From NCBI RefSeq assembly GCF_007896845.1, contig NZ_VOHS01000045.1:1-39236 (forward strand): a stretch of 39,236 bases of DNA. Direction: 5' to 3'. The position numbers were made by a program, and so were the translations under genes. Of the stretch, positions 27,451 through 35,542 are shown one piece after another (position 1 is the first letter of the stretch; each line of letters opens with the position of its first letter). A model generated the notes under the pieces. The model saw only the letters and a program-made list of their open reading frames with translations. It was not told the DNA's origin and searched no databases. Source of the DNA: Chitinophaga pinensis (GTDB taxonomy: Bacteria; Bacteroidota; Bacteroidia; Chitinophagales; Chitinophagaceae).

Positions 27451-28041
27451 TTGAACGACGGACAATTAATTAATGCTCCCGAGCTTTACCGCCGCATTGC
27501 AGCCGGTGATGAAACCGCGTTTAGTCAACTGGTAGAGCTGTTCGCTCCCAGCCTTCAGGCTATGGCGGCCCGTATTACCGGCTCTGTAGCCGTGGCAGAC
27601 GACCTCGTGCAGGACACCTTCCTGAAAGTATGGCTCTCGCGCGACCAGTTGAGCGGCGTCGCCCAACCGGCCGCGTGGATAAAAAAAATATGCTTTTACC
27701 GTGCAGTGAACCATGTGCGCCGGCAATCTATTCACAATAAGGTGATGGACGCCGTGGGAGGGCAAAAAGAAAGTACCGGAAAAACGACTGATATCGTGGA
27801 ATTCCGACAACTGTTGGCTATGGTGAATAATGCCGTACAGCAGCTCCCCGAAAAACAACGTCAGGTATACCGTCTGAGCCGGGAACAAGCCCTTAGCATC
27901 AACGAGATTGCCGGGCATATGGACCTTGCGGTCAGCACCGTCAAAAATCTGATGGTCATGGCACTTAAGAACATCCGCACATCACTACAAAAAAGTGGTT
28001 ACCCGCTGTTTGTACTGCTTTTATTGGACTTCCTTTATTAA
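27451..28041 (+). CDS. ECF RNA polymerase sigma factor (cluster 2)
   Basis: A 196-residue ECF sigma factor. Region 2 includes RIAAGDETAFSQLVELFAPS and ADDLVQDTFLKVWLSRDQL with AAWIKKICFYRAVNHVRRQS; region 4 includes VQQLPEKQRQVYRLSREQAL and the helix-turn-helix SINEIAGHMDLAVSTVKNLM. The C-terminal YPLFVLLLLDFLY is hydrophobic, as in sigma 1 and other Bacteroidota ECFs. The frame opens just after a stop at 27418-27420 and has no ATG; TTG at 27451 is the likely start. It is the first gene of cluster 2 and is followed by its FecR partner after about 106 bases. Confidence 0.92.
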   Translation: MNDGQLINAPELYRRIAAGDETAFSQLVELFAPSLQAMAARITGSVAVADDLVQDTFLKVWLSRDQLSGVAQPAAWIKKICFYRAVNHVRRQSIHNKVMDAVGGQKESTGKTTDIVEFRQLLAMVNNAVQQLPEKQRQVYRLSREQALSINEIAGHMDLAVSTVKNLMVMALKNIRTSLQKSGYPLFVLLLLDFLY

Positions 28042-28147
28042 ATATGCCAACCACGAAAAAAACTTTGTTTTTTTTCGGTACCAATAGTCTTCCCAATTGT
28101 CTGATATAGATAGGGAGCCATAACTCGATTATTTACTCCTATTTATA

Positions 28148-29344
28148 ATGAAACCAAACGCCCGATTAACATATTTACTGGAACGTCTGGCCAGCCATGA
28201 TGCGACAGAGGAAGAGCTGGACGAGCTTAGCGCCCTGATCGAAGGTGACGTCCCGGATGCCTCGATCGATGATGCCGAAAGCTGGCTGGAAAGTCATGTG
28301 AATCAGCAGCTACCCACCTATAATCCCCAACAGTGGCGTCAGGTGGCCGATCAGATCCTGCGGTCAGACAAACTACCCGCCGATCCTATTACGCGGCCGG
28401 CAACGCGGGTACATTATCTCCACAAATGGTGGTGGGCAGTAGCAGCTGTGGCACTGATAGCAACCGGGACCTTGTATCTTAACCGGAATAACCCACGGCC
28501 TGTGCAGCAGATGGTACGCAATGCCTCGCTGGACGTTGCACCCGGACAGACCGGCGCAATGCTAACACTCGCCGATGGTTCGCAGCTCTTACTGGATAGC
28601 ACCGGTAATGGCGTCATTACCCGACAGAACGGCACTTCCGTGGCAATGCAAAACGGCGATCTGCAATACACGCCGGGACAGACATCGGCGGGACCAGTAC
28701 AATATAATACCATCAGTACGGCCAAAGGACGACAGTTTACTATTACACTGTCAGATGGTACTAAAGTATGGCTCAATGCCAGCAGCTCGCTACGGTTTCC
28801 GGTGGCGTTTAACGGCTCCGACAGAACAGTCGAATTTACAGGCGAAGGATACTTTGAAGTGACTGCCAATGTCCGGCAACCGTTCCGTGTGAATGTGCCG
28901 GACAAGATAAGTCTGGAGGTACTGGGTACCGCCTTCAACATCAATGCTTATACCAATGACCAGAACAGTTATACCACGCTGGTGAATGGCGGGGTAAAAA
29001 TATCGGCGGCGGGCAAAGCCAGTGGCGCCGTGGTGTTAAAACCGGGCGAGCAATTGCAGGCCACAGGTGGCAACTTCGATGTAATGAGCAATGCAAATGT
29101 GGAACAGGCCATCGCGTGGAAAAACGGCTTGTTTAATTTCGACAGCGTAAGTCTGAAAGATATGATGCGTCAGCTCGAACGCTGGTACGATCTGGAAGTG
29201 GTATATGAAGGCAATGTGCCCAATATCGTGTTCTTTGGCGAAATGAGCCGCAATTTGAAGTTATCTGATGTATTAAACGGACTGGAGCGATCCGACGTAC
29301 ACTTTCGGCTGGAAGAAGGCCGTAAGTTAATCGTAATGCCATAA
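28148..29344 (+). CDS. FecR-family anti-sigma factor (cluster 2)
   Basis: A 398-residue paralogue of the FecR protein at 18265-19458. It has an N-terminal cytoplasmic sigma-binding part, one membrane helix (WWWAVAAVALIATGTLYL, about 95-112), the FecR domain (TAKGRQFTITLSDGTKVWLN, FEVTANVRQPFRVNV) and a C-terminal DUF4974-type domain (LKDMMRQLERWYDLEVVYEG). It should transmit a signal from the STN domain of the SusC at 29524 to the ECF factor at 27451. Start ATG at 28148 fits the family length. The leader before it contains an A/T-only stem around 28054-28078 that I do not interpret. Confidence 0.94.
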   Translation: MKPNARLTYLLERLASHDATEEELDELSALIEGDVPDASIDDAESWLESHVNQQLPTYNPQQWRQVADQILRSDKLPADPITRPATRVHYLHKWWWAVAAVALIATGTLYLNRNNPRPVQQMVRNASLDVAPGQTGAMLTLADGSQLLLDSTGNGVITRQNGTSVAMQNGDLQYTPGQTSAGPVQYNTISTAKGRQFTITLSDGTKVWLNASSSLRFPVAFNGSDRTVEFTGEGYFEVTANVRQPFRVNVPDKISLEVLGTAFNINAYTNDQNSYTTLVNGGVKISAAGKASGAVVLKPGEQLQATGGNFDVMSNANVEQAIAWKNGLFNFDSVSLKDMMRQLERWYDLEVVYEGNVPNIVFFGEMSRNLKLSDVLNGLERSDVHFRLEEGRKLIVMP

Positions 29345-29431
29345 CATATTTTACCTGTGCCTTAATTATCAATTGAAATCGTAAACATGAAGTAATAATT
29401 ATCAACTAAGATCAGGCTATCAGACAAAAAA

Positions 29432-29456
29432 CCGGAAGTGCGGCAAACACTCCCGG
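29432..29456 (+). promoter_or_regulatory. Imperfect hairpin in the SusC leader (cluster 2)
   Basis: CCGGAAGTG (29432-29440) pairs with CACTCCCGG (29448-29456) with one mismatch around a seven-base loop. Cluster 1 has a perfect hairpin with a seven-base loop at the equivalent place (18151-18177), which makes this weak stem more credible. Confidence 0.35.
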
Positions 29457-29500
29457 AAGATCGTTGGTAGCTACAAAACGGGTTTCGAGACCTCCATTTT

Positions 29501-29528
29501 TAACAACCAAACGTTGCAAATTTATGCA
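29501..29528 (+). promoter_or_regulatory. Conserved SusC leader/start region (cluster 2)
   Basis: TAACAACCAAA followed by GCAAATTTATGCAAAAA, matching the cluster 1 SusC start region. The match spans the start codon and supports ATG 29524. Confidence 0.5.
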
Positions 29529-32500
29529 AAAAACAGCTTACTGGAGCCGTTGGGGTATGTCATGCCGGCTCCCAACCAAAATGCTTCGGATAATGAAACT
29601 AACCAGTGTCTTTCTGCTCCTTTTCTGTTTACATCTGTCAGCCAACACCTTTTCTCAGTCAATTACCTTTTCCGGAAGAGGTATACCTATGAAACTGGTA
29701 TTCGCGGCAATAAAAAAGCAAACCGGATATGTAGTATGGGGAAAGTCGGATCTGCTGCAACAAGCAGATGTAGTCTCCGTTTCTGTACAAAACATGCCAC
29801 TATTGAGTTTTCTGGACCTCATCGTTAAAAACCAGTCTTTCAATTATAAAATAACGGGCAATACTATTTTCATTTATAGTAAAAACGATCCTATACCCGG
29901 CGACGCCACTGTCGCAAAAGTAACACCGCTCGCGGGACGGGTAACTGATAGTCTGGGCATACCATTGATCGGTGCCACTGTAGTAGTAACAGGGGGCGGC
30001 CGGTCGGCCATTACTGATATGAATGGCAGCTTTTCCATACCTGCAGATGCGGGGAATGTGCTGCGCATCAGCTTTATTGGCTATCAAAGCAAAGAAATTG
30101 CCGTTACTACCGCCATGCTACAAAGTGGCAATATCGGCAACATCATACTGGCTCATGTTTCCTCTACACTCAACGAATTGAACGTAACCGCCAACACCGG
30201 CTACCAGTCTATCCCGAAAGAACGCGCTACCGGCTCTTTTGGCGTTATCACTGAAACTACACTGGGTGCCAGAATGGAAACCAGTATTATGGACCGTCTG
30301 GAAGGCACTGTGCCGGGGCTTTTCATGCAAAACGGCACACCTACTATCCGCGGTCTGTCTACTTTATATGGCAATCAGCAACCGTTATATGTGGTAGACG
30401 GATTTCCTTATGAAGGAGATCTTAATTATATTAATCCGGCCGACGTGGCAAACGTAACCGTGATGAAAGATGCGGCGGCAGCTTCTATCTACGGCACACG
30501 CGCGGCCAATGGCGTGATTTCCATTACTACCCGTCATGGCAGTAGCCGGAAGCCAGTAGTTACCTTTAGCAGTGGCGTATTTTTCTCCGCCAAACCAGAC
30601 GCTGGTTATATGAATCTGCTCAACTCTTCCCAGATGGTGGATTTGCAACAGGAACTCTTTAACAAATGGCATCCCGGCTTCAGCGACGGGATCAGACGCA
30701 CAGGCAACACCAAAGTACTGCAGGCCTTGTATAATCAGGAACAGGGTTATATTACCCAGGCGGAACTGGACGCCACCCTTGCAAGGCTTAAAACACAGGA
30801 CGGGCAAAGTCAGCTGGAAGATCTGTTCATGCGCAACAACGTAAAACAACGCCACGCCTTTTCAGCCAGTGGAGGCAGCGATATACATCAATACAACATG
30901 ATGGTAAACTATACCGGCAATAGCGGGTATGGCTTACGAACCAGCAGTGACGATATCAACCTCGGGCTGAGAGACCGTGTAAAACTGTTTCGCTGGCTGG
31001 ATGCCGAAATTGGTACCAACACCAACATCCGCAAAGGAAAATATCAACCTGAAAGCCCCGAATCCTTTTACTGGAACATGCCCTACGAAATCATCCGTAA
31101 TCCCGATGGCAGTCCGGGTGAATTCACGAAACTAAAATCGGCTTATGAGATCGGGCGTCTGGTCAGTCTGGGCCTGCATGATGAATCTTATCATCCACTC
31201 GAAGAAATGGATCGTGCTGATTTGTCGTACTGGTCGAACTACTTCCGCGTACAGGGGGGCTTTACGGCAAAGATTATTGAAGGACTCACGCTCGATCTGA
31301 AATACCAGACCGAACGCGGTACGAGCTATAATAAGCAGTACTACAACTCATCCTCTTATTATGCAAAAAGGATGATCAATGATGCCGCGCAGCTCATCGA
31401 CAATGAGCTGATAAAAAATGTTCCCGACGGCGGACAATTATACGAAACACGTGGTAATTCCAAATCGTACACCGCGCGCATGCAGCTGAACTTTGACCGG
31501 ACTTTCTCCTCAAAACATCACATCTCCGCCCTCGCCGGGGCCGAACGCAGAGCCATTTCGAATGCCAGTACCTCCGTATTTAAAATGGGTTACAGCGATA
31601 ACAATCTGCAGTTCCAGCCAGTAAACGAACTTGCACTCGGCAACCTTAAAGGAACGCAGTCGCTAACCAGCACCTTTGCTCTACCTTTTAACGATGGTAA
31701 CAATTTTTATTATGGCGAAGAAAGATATATTTCGGTATATGGCAACGCAGGCTACACCTATAACGGTCGGTACAATCTGACAGGTAGTGTACGCGTAGAT
31801 AATTCCAACCTCTTTGGTACCGATCCCCGCTACCGCTATCTGCCGTTATGGTCAGTTGGCGCCAGCTGGCGGTTGACTGAAGAGAATTTCATGAAAGATA
31901 TCAATTGGCTGAACAGTCTGACTATCCGTTCGACCTACGGTTTAGGTGGCAATGTGGCCCGTACCGTCGGACCGTTCTTACAGGCACGTTCTACATTTTT
32001 TGCCGAAGCGAATGCCACCGCCACCGATATCATATATCCCCCCAACAAATCGTTGCGTTGGGAAAAAACGGCCACCACCAACCTTGGGATAGACTTTGCT
32101 GTACTGAATAACCGGATTTCCGGATCTGTAGACTACTACGTCCGCAATACCACGGATTTACTCGGTGAAAAAACGATCGATCCCACCAATGCCTTTCCCA
32201 ACGCGTTGATCAACTACGGCAGTCTGAATAACAAAGGTTTCGAACTGGCATTGAACACCCGCAACATTGCAGGGAAAACATTTTCGTGGAACAGCACACT
32301 GGCTTTGAGTTTCAACAAAAACAGGATGACCGAGATCAACACCAAAGATCAAACTGTTTATAGTCTTACCGGCGGCTACGGGGTAAACAGGATCGGTTAT
32401 CCGATGGATGCTGTGTTCAGCTTCCGTTCGGCAGGACTCGATCCTACCAATGGTTCTATGCTGGTTTACGATGCCGATGGAAAAGTAGTTATGAACTATG

Positions 32501-33078
32501 ACCAGAGTGGTACGATCGTAGCCAACATGACCGATGTGAAAGGACTGGTATACAGCGGAACACTCCGTCCGAAGTACACTGCCGGATTAACCAACAGCTT
32601 TACCTATAAACAACTTTCTCTCAGCGTGATGATCATTGCCAATGGAGGTAATGTGATCCGTGATGTGGTGCCTACCATTCAGACTAATTTTCCGCTCAGG
32701 AACACCGATCAGCGCGTAGCGAATTTCTGGCGTAAACCGGGTGATGAGAAAATACCGGGTATGATGCCTGCACCCGACCTTAAAGGCGATGGCGGCAGCT
32801 ATTACACACTACTCTCCTATGCGTCTGACCGCAATATACTCAAGGGCGACTACGTAAAGGTGCGTGACATTGCGCTCTCCTACAACTTTGAACGGTTGTT
32901 GTCGCGCATCAAAAAACTGGCTTCTGCCAAACTGACCCTTCAGGTACAGAATCCATTTTCTTGGCACGCCAACGATGCCGGTATAGATCCGGAAGCGTAC
33001 GAGCACACCTCACAATACGCCAACAGGCTGTTGCCGGTGATGCCAGTTTACTCTGCAGGCATTGATATCACCTTCTAA
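29524..33078 (+). CDS. SusC/RagA-family TonB-dependent receptor with STN signalling domain (cluster 2)
   Basis: A receptor of about 1184 residues. Signal sequence MKLTSVFLLLFCLHLSANTF, STN domain (FSGRGIPMKLVFAAIKKQTG onward), carboxypeptidase-regulatory-like domain (LAGRVTDSLGIPLIGATVVV), plug with MDRLEGTVPGLF, PTIRGLSTLYGNQQPLYVVD and VTVMKDAAAASIYGTRAANG, then the barrel ending in AGIDITF, a normal outer-membrane C-terminal Phe. The frame opens at TTG 29464, but ATG 29524 aligns with cluster 1 (MQKTAYW against MQKNRYW) and with the shared leader. The STN domain with ECF/FecR upstream indicates substrate-induced expression. Barrel sequences of the two SusCs are strongly diverged, so substrates may differ. 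Confidence 0.96.
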   Translation: MQKTAYWSRWGMSCRLPTKMLRIMKLTSVFLLLFCLHLSANTFSQSITFSGRGIPMKLVFAAIKKQTGYVVWGKSDLLQQADVVSVSVQNMPLLSFLDLIVKNQSFNYKITGNTIFIYSKNDPIPGDATVAKVTPLAGRVTDSLGIPLIGATVVVTGGGRSAITDMNGSFSIPADAGNVLRISFIGYQSKEIAVTTAMLQSGNIGNIILAHVSSTLNELNVTANTGYQSIPKERATGSFGVITETTLGARMETSIMDRLEGTVPGLFMQNGTPTIRGLSTLYGNQQPLYVVDGFPYEGDLNYINPADVANVTVMKDAAAASIYGTRAANGVISITTRHGSSRKPVVTFSSGVFFSAKPDAGYMNLLNSSQMVDLQQELFNKWHPGFSDGIRRTGNTKVLQALYNQEQGYITQAELDATLARLKTQDGQSQLEDLFMRNNVKQRHAFSASGGSDIHQYNMMVNYTGNSGYGLRTSSDDINLGLRDRVKLFRWLDAEIGTNTNIRKGKYQPESPESFYWNMPYEIIRNPDGSPGEFTKLKSAYEIGRLVSLGLHDESYHPLEEMDRADLSYWSNYFRVQGGFTAKIIEGLTLDLKYQTERGTSYNKQYYNSSSYYAKRMINDAAQLIDNELIKNVPDGGQLYETRGNSKSYTARMQLNFDRTFSSKHHISALAGAERRAISNASTSVFKMGYSDNNLQFQPVNELALGNLKGTQSLTSTFALPFNDGNNFYYGEERYISVYGNAGYTYNGRYNLTGSVRVDNSNLFGTDPRYRYLPLWSVGASWRLTEENFMKDINWLNSLTIRSTYGLGGNVARTVGPFLQARSTFFAEANATATDIIYPPNKSLRWEKTATTNLGIDFAVLNNRISGSVDYYVRNTTDLLGEKTIDPTNAFPNALINYGSLNNKGFELALNTRNIAGKTFSWNSTLALSFNKNRMTEINTKDQTVYSLTGGYGVNRIGYPMDAVFSFRSAGLDPTNGSMLVYDADGKVVMNYDQSGTIVANMTDVKGLVYSGTLRPKYTAGLTNSFTYKQLSLSVMIIANGGNVIRDVVPTIQTNFPLRNTDQRVANFWRKPGDEKIPGMMPAPDLKGDGGSYYTLLSYASDRNILKGDYVKVRDIALSYNFERLLSRIKKLASAKLTLQVQNPFSWHANDAGIDPEAYEHTSQYANRLLPVMPVYSAGIDITF

Positions 33079-33089
33079 AAAGCGGAATC

Positions 33090-34520
33090 ATGAAAAAATT
33101 AACTCTATATATATTCAGCTTCGTTGTTTTATCCGGTTGCGATAAGTTTCTGGACATCAAACCGAAAGATAAGTTCATTCCCATAACCACTACTGATTAT
33201 GAGAATATGCTCAATTCCGGTACCATGGTTAACTTTGGCGATTATTTCTGGGATTTGCAGTCCGATGACGCATTCCTGCCAGAAGGAGAACCCGGTAACC
33301 TGTATACGAAGCAGCAACTGCATGGCCGGCGCATATACACCTTTAACAATAATCCCTACGATCAGGGTGCCAACGATTATCTTTGGAGTGAAGGATATAA
33401 AAGGATCTTCTACTACAATAGCATCATTAACAACATTATGGATGCTACTGAAGGAACGGATGCCAACAAGAGGAGCGTTCGCGCCGAAGCGTACCTTGGC
33501 CGTGCTATGGAGCACCTGCAAATGGTAAACGTGTATGCTCAACATTACGATGCTGCTTCTGCCGCTACGACGCCCGGTATTCCCATTGCGTTGATCGCTG
33601 ACATCAATGCTAAATTTACCCGGAACAGTGTAAAAGAAGTATACGATCAGATCCTGCGCGATGGAGAAGCCGCCGTGGCCGATCTTCCTGAGAAAAATAA
33701 ACTCACAAAATTCAGGGCGTCGAAAGCCGGCGGATATGCATTGCTTGCCAGAACCTACCTGTTCATGGGCGATTATGCGAATGCCCATAAAAATGCAGCA
33801 CTGGCTATTTCGCTACAGGGCGAACTTAAGAACATGAATGATTACAGCATCATCATTCCCGGTCCGTTTCCGAATGTGCCGGGTGCACCACTAGGCTGGA
33901 CCAATATCCCGGACGCACAGCTGAATCCTGAAACCATTGTGGCGCGCCATTTCCTGCGGCCATTTGGGCTGGGCATGGACGTCTGCGCCTCTCCGGAACT
34001 GAGTGCATTATTCACCAACGACGATAAACGCTGGACGCTGTATTACGCCGATGGCTGGCCGCCTGCACCACCGTTCAACTACATGTCAAGATATCAGGTG
34101 AAAATTTTCCTCCGCGGAGACTTCTACAGCAACTATCTCAACGTGCCTGAAATGTACCTTGTACGCGCCGAATGTTTTGCACGTGAAGGCAAGAAGCAGG
34201 AAGCACTCGACGATATCAATAAACTACGTTTGAACCGGATTACACCGGCCGCTTATAAGGTATTTACGCCGGAAGATTTCGGGAACGATGACGAGCGTAT
34301 ACTTCGTTTCGTACTGGAGGAAAGACGCCGCGAGCTGGCATTTACCGGCATGCGGGTTATCGATTTGAAACGTCTGAATAAGGAAACCCGTTTCCGTAAA
34401 ACCATTAAACATACCGCCGAAGGAAAAGAATATGAATTGCAGTCCGGTAGCGACAAATACCTGCGGCAGCTGTGGCCTAATGCCACCATATTTAACCCGG
34501 ACTGGCCACTGAACCCGTAA
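33090..34520 (+). CDS. SusD/RagB-family outer-membrane lipoprotein (cluster 2)
   Basis: A 476-residue SusD protein with lipobox LSGC (Cys16) and the opening DKFLDIKPKDKFIPITTTDY. Family blocks include VRAEAYLGRAMEHLQMVNVY, GYALLARTYLFMGDYANAHK and the C-terminal LEERRRELAFTGMRVIDLKR. It starts 11 bases after SusC, exactly as in cluster 1, and has the same length as that SusD. It would bind substrate at the cell surface as the lid of SusC. No lipoprotein gene follows it, unlike cluster 1; the next gene is the ABC ATPase after a palindromic hairpin. Confidence 0.95.
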   Translation: MKKLTLYIFSFVVLSGCDKFLDIKPKDKFIPITTTDYENMLNSGTMVNFGDYFWDLQSDDAFLPEGEPGNLYTKQQLHGRRIYTFNNNPYDQGANDYLWSEGYKRIFYYNSIINNIMDATEGTDANKRSVRAEAYLGRAMEHLQMVNVYAQHYDAASAATTPGIPIALIADINAKFTRNSVKEVYDQILRDGEAAVADLPEKNKLTKFRASKAGGYALLARTYLFMGDYANAHKNAALAISLQGELKNMNDYSIIIPGPFPNVPGAPLGWTNIPDAQLNPETIVARHFLRPFGLGMDVCASPELSALFTNDDKRWTLYYADGWPPAPPFNYMSRYQVKIFLRGDFYSNYLNVPEMYLVRAECFAREGKKQEALDDINKLRLNRITPAAYKVFTPEDFGNDDERILRFVLEERRRELAFTGMRVIDLKRLNKETRFRKTIKHTAEGKEYELQSGSDKYLRQLWPNATIFNPDWPLNP

Positions 34521-34545
34521 AAAATCCAACCAACCATACCCTTCA

Positions 34546-34567
34546 GGCGCCGGAAATTTCCGGCGCC
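34546..34567 (+). promoter_or_regulatory. 22-bp perfect palindrome upstream of ABC ATPase gene 2
   Basis: GGCGCCGGAAA is followed directly by its reverse complement TTTCCGGCGCC, giving a fully self-complementary 22-mer. As RNA it folds to a GC-rich hairpin with a small AT loop. No T-run follows. It sits at the same place as the stem-loop 11979-12019 in cluster 1, 25 bases past SusD. Confidence 0.6.
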
Positions 34568-34597
34568 ATTCATCTCTTATTGCGTAATAAATTGAAT

Positions 34598-35542
34598 ATG
34601 CAGGATAATATCGTAAAAATCGAAGGCCTGTTTCACCGTTACAGTAAAGACTGGGCGGTGCAGGATATCAACTTCGAGATCAACAGGAACGGTATTGTAG
34701 GACTACTCGGTTCCAATGGCGCCGGGAAATCTACAACCATGAACATCCTTTGTGGCGTATTGAGCCAAACCCGCGGTCAGGTGTTGATTGAAGGCATCGA
34801 CATGCGTACTGACCCGGAAGAGGCCAAGAAACGGATTGGCTTTTTACCGCAAAACGCACCACTGTACCTCGAACAAACCGTAGATGAATATCTCACTTTT
34901 TGCGCACACCTGCGGCTGATCGAAAAACGAAAAATTCGTGAAGCCGTGGACAGGGTGAAAGAAAGATGCGGAGTAGCGCATTTCAGCAAAAGAATGATCG
35001 GTAATTTATCCGGTGGCTACCGGCAACGGGTAGGCATTGCGCAGGCGATCATTCACCGGCCACTGCTCGTTGTACTGGATGAACCCACCAACGGCCTCGA
35101 TCCTAACCAGATTCTGGAAGTGCGACAACTGATCAAAGAAATTGCGACCGACCGCGCCGTTATTTTTTCTTCGCATATCCTTTCGGAAATACAAGCTACC
35201 TGTCAGGACATCATCATGATTGAAGGCGGCAAAATCGTGTTTAAAGACACGATGGAGACTTTCAACAATTACATCGAGCCGGATAGTTTGGTGGCCACCA
35301 TGGAAAATCCACCTGCAGCCGAAGAACTGCGTGCAATCGGAGGCGTGAAAGAAGTAGTGTTCCTCACAGACAAAACTGTTCGCATGCGGTTCGATCCCAC
35401 CGCCGACATTGCAGAAGGACTGGTGGAAATGAGCGTTCACCGGAAATGGCGCCTGAAAGAAATCACACTGGAGAAAAGTTCGCTTGACGCCATTTTCGCA
35501 CAGTTATCCAACAAAACATTTAAACCATCCGTTCAATCATGA
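34598..35542 (+). CDS. ABC transporter ATPase, GldA-like (cluster 2)
   Basis: An ATP-binding subunit of about 314 residues and paralogue of the protein at 10961-11890. Walker A GSNGAGKST, Q-loop GFLPQNAPLY, signature LSGGYRQR, Walker B LVVLDEP and H-loop SSHIL are intact, and the C-terminal extension closes with KSSLDAIFAQLSNK, as in copy 1. I chose ATG 34598 (MQDNIVKIEGLFHRY), which aligns with copy 1; the frame is open from TTG 34580. The stop overlaps the permease start by four bases (ATGA), tighter than the 20-base gap in cluster 1, so the two subunits are translationally coupled. Confidence 0.95.
   Translation: MQDNIVKIEGLFHRYSKDWAVQDINFEINRNGIVGLLGSNGAGKSTTMNILCGVLSQTRGQVLIEGIDMRTDPEEAKKRIGFLPQNAPLYLEQTVDEYLTFCAHLRLIEKRKIREAVDRVKERCGVAHFSKRMIGNLSGGYRQRVGIAQAIIHRPLLVVLDEPTNGLDPNQILEVRQLIKEIATDRAVIFSSHILSEIQATCQDIIMIEGGKIVFKDTMETFNNYIEPDSLVATMENPPAAEELRAIGGVKEVVFLTDKTVRMRFDPTADIAEGLVEMSVHRKWRLKEITLEKSSLDAIFAQLSNKTFKPSVQS

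Noticed and set aside
28054..28078. A/T-only hairpin between sigma and FecR in cluster 2
   Set aside because: The stem is an A-run against a T-run with almost no G/C, so a stable or specific structure is doubtful.
28414..28944. 176-residue minus-strand ORF
   Set aside because: Antisense to FecR in cluster 2, rich in Ser, Val and Cys without a motif; a shadow.
33129..33788. 219-residue minus-strand ORF
   Set aside because: Antisense to SusD in cluster 2, with no domain; a coding shadow favoured by that gene's codon use.
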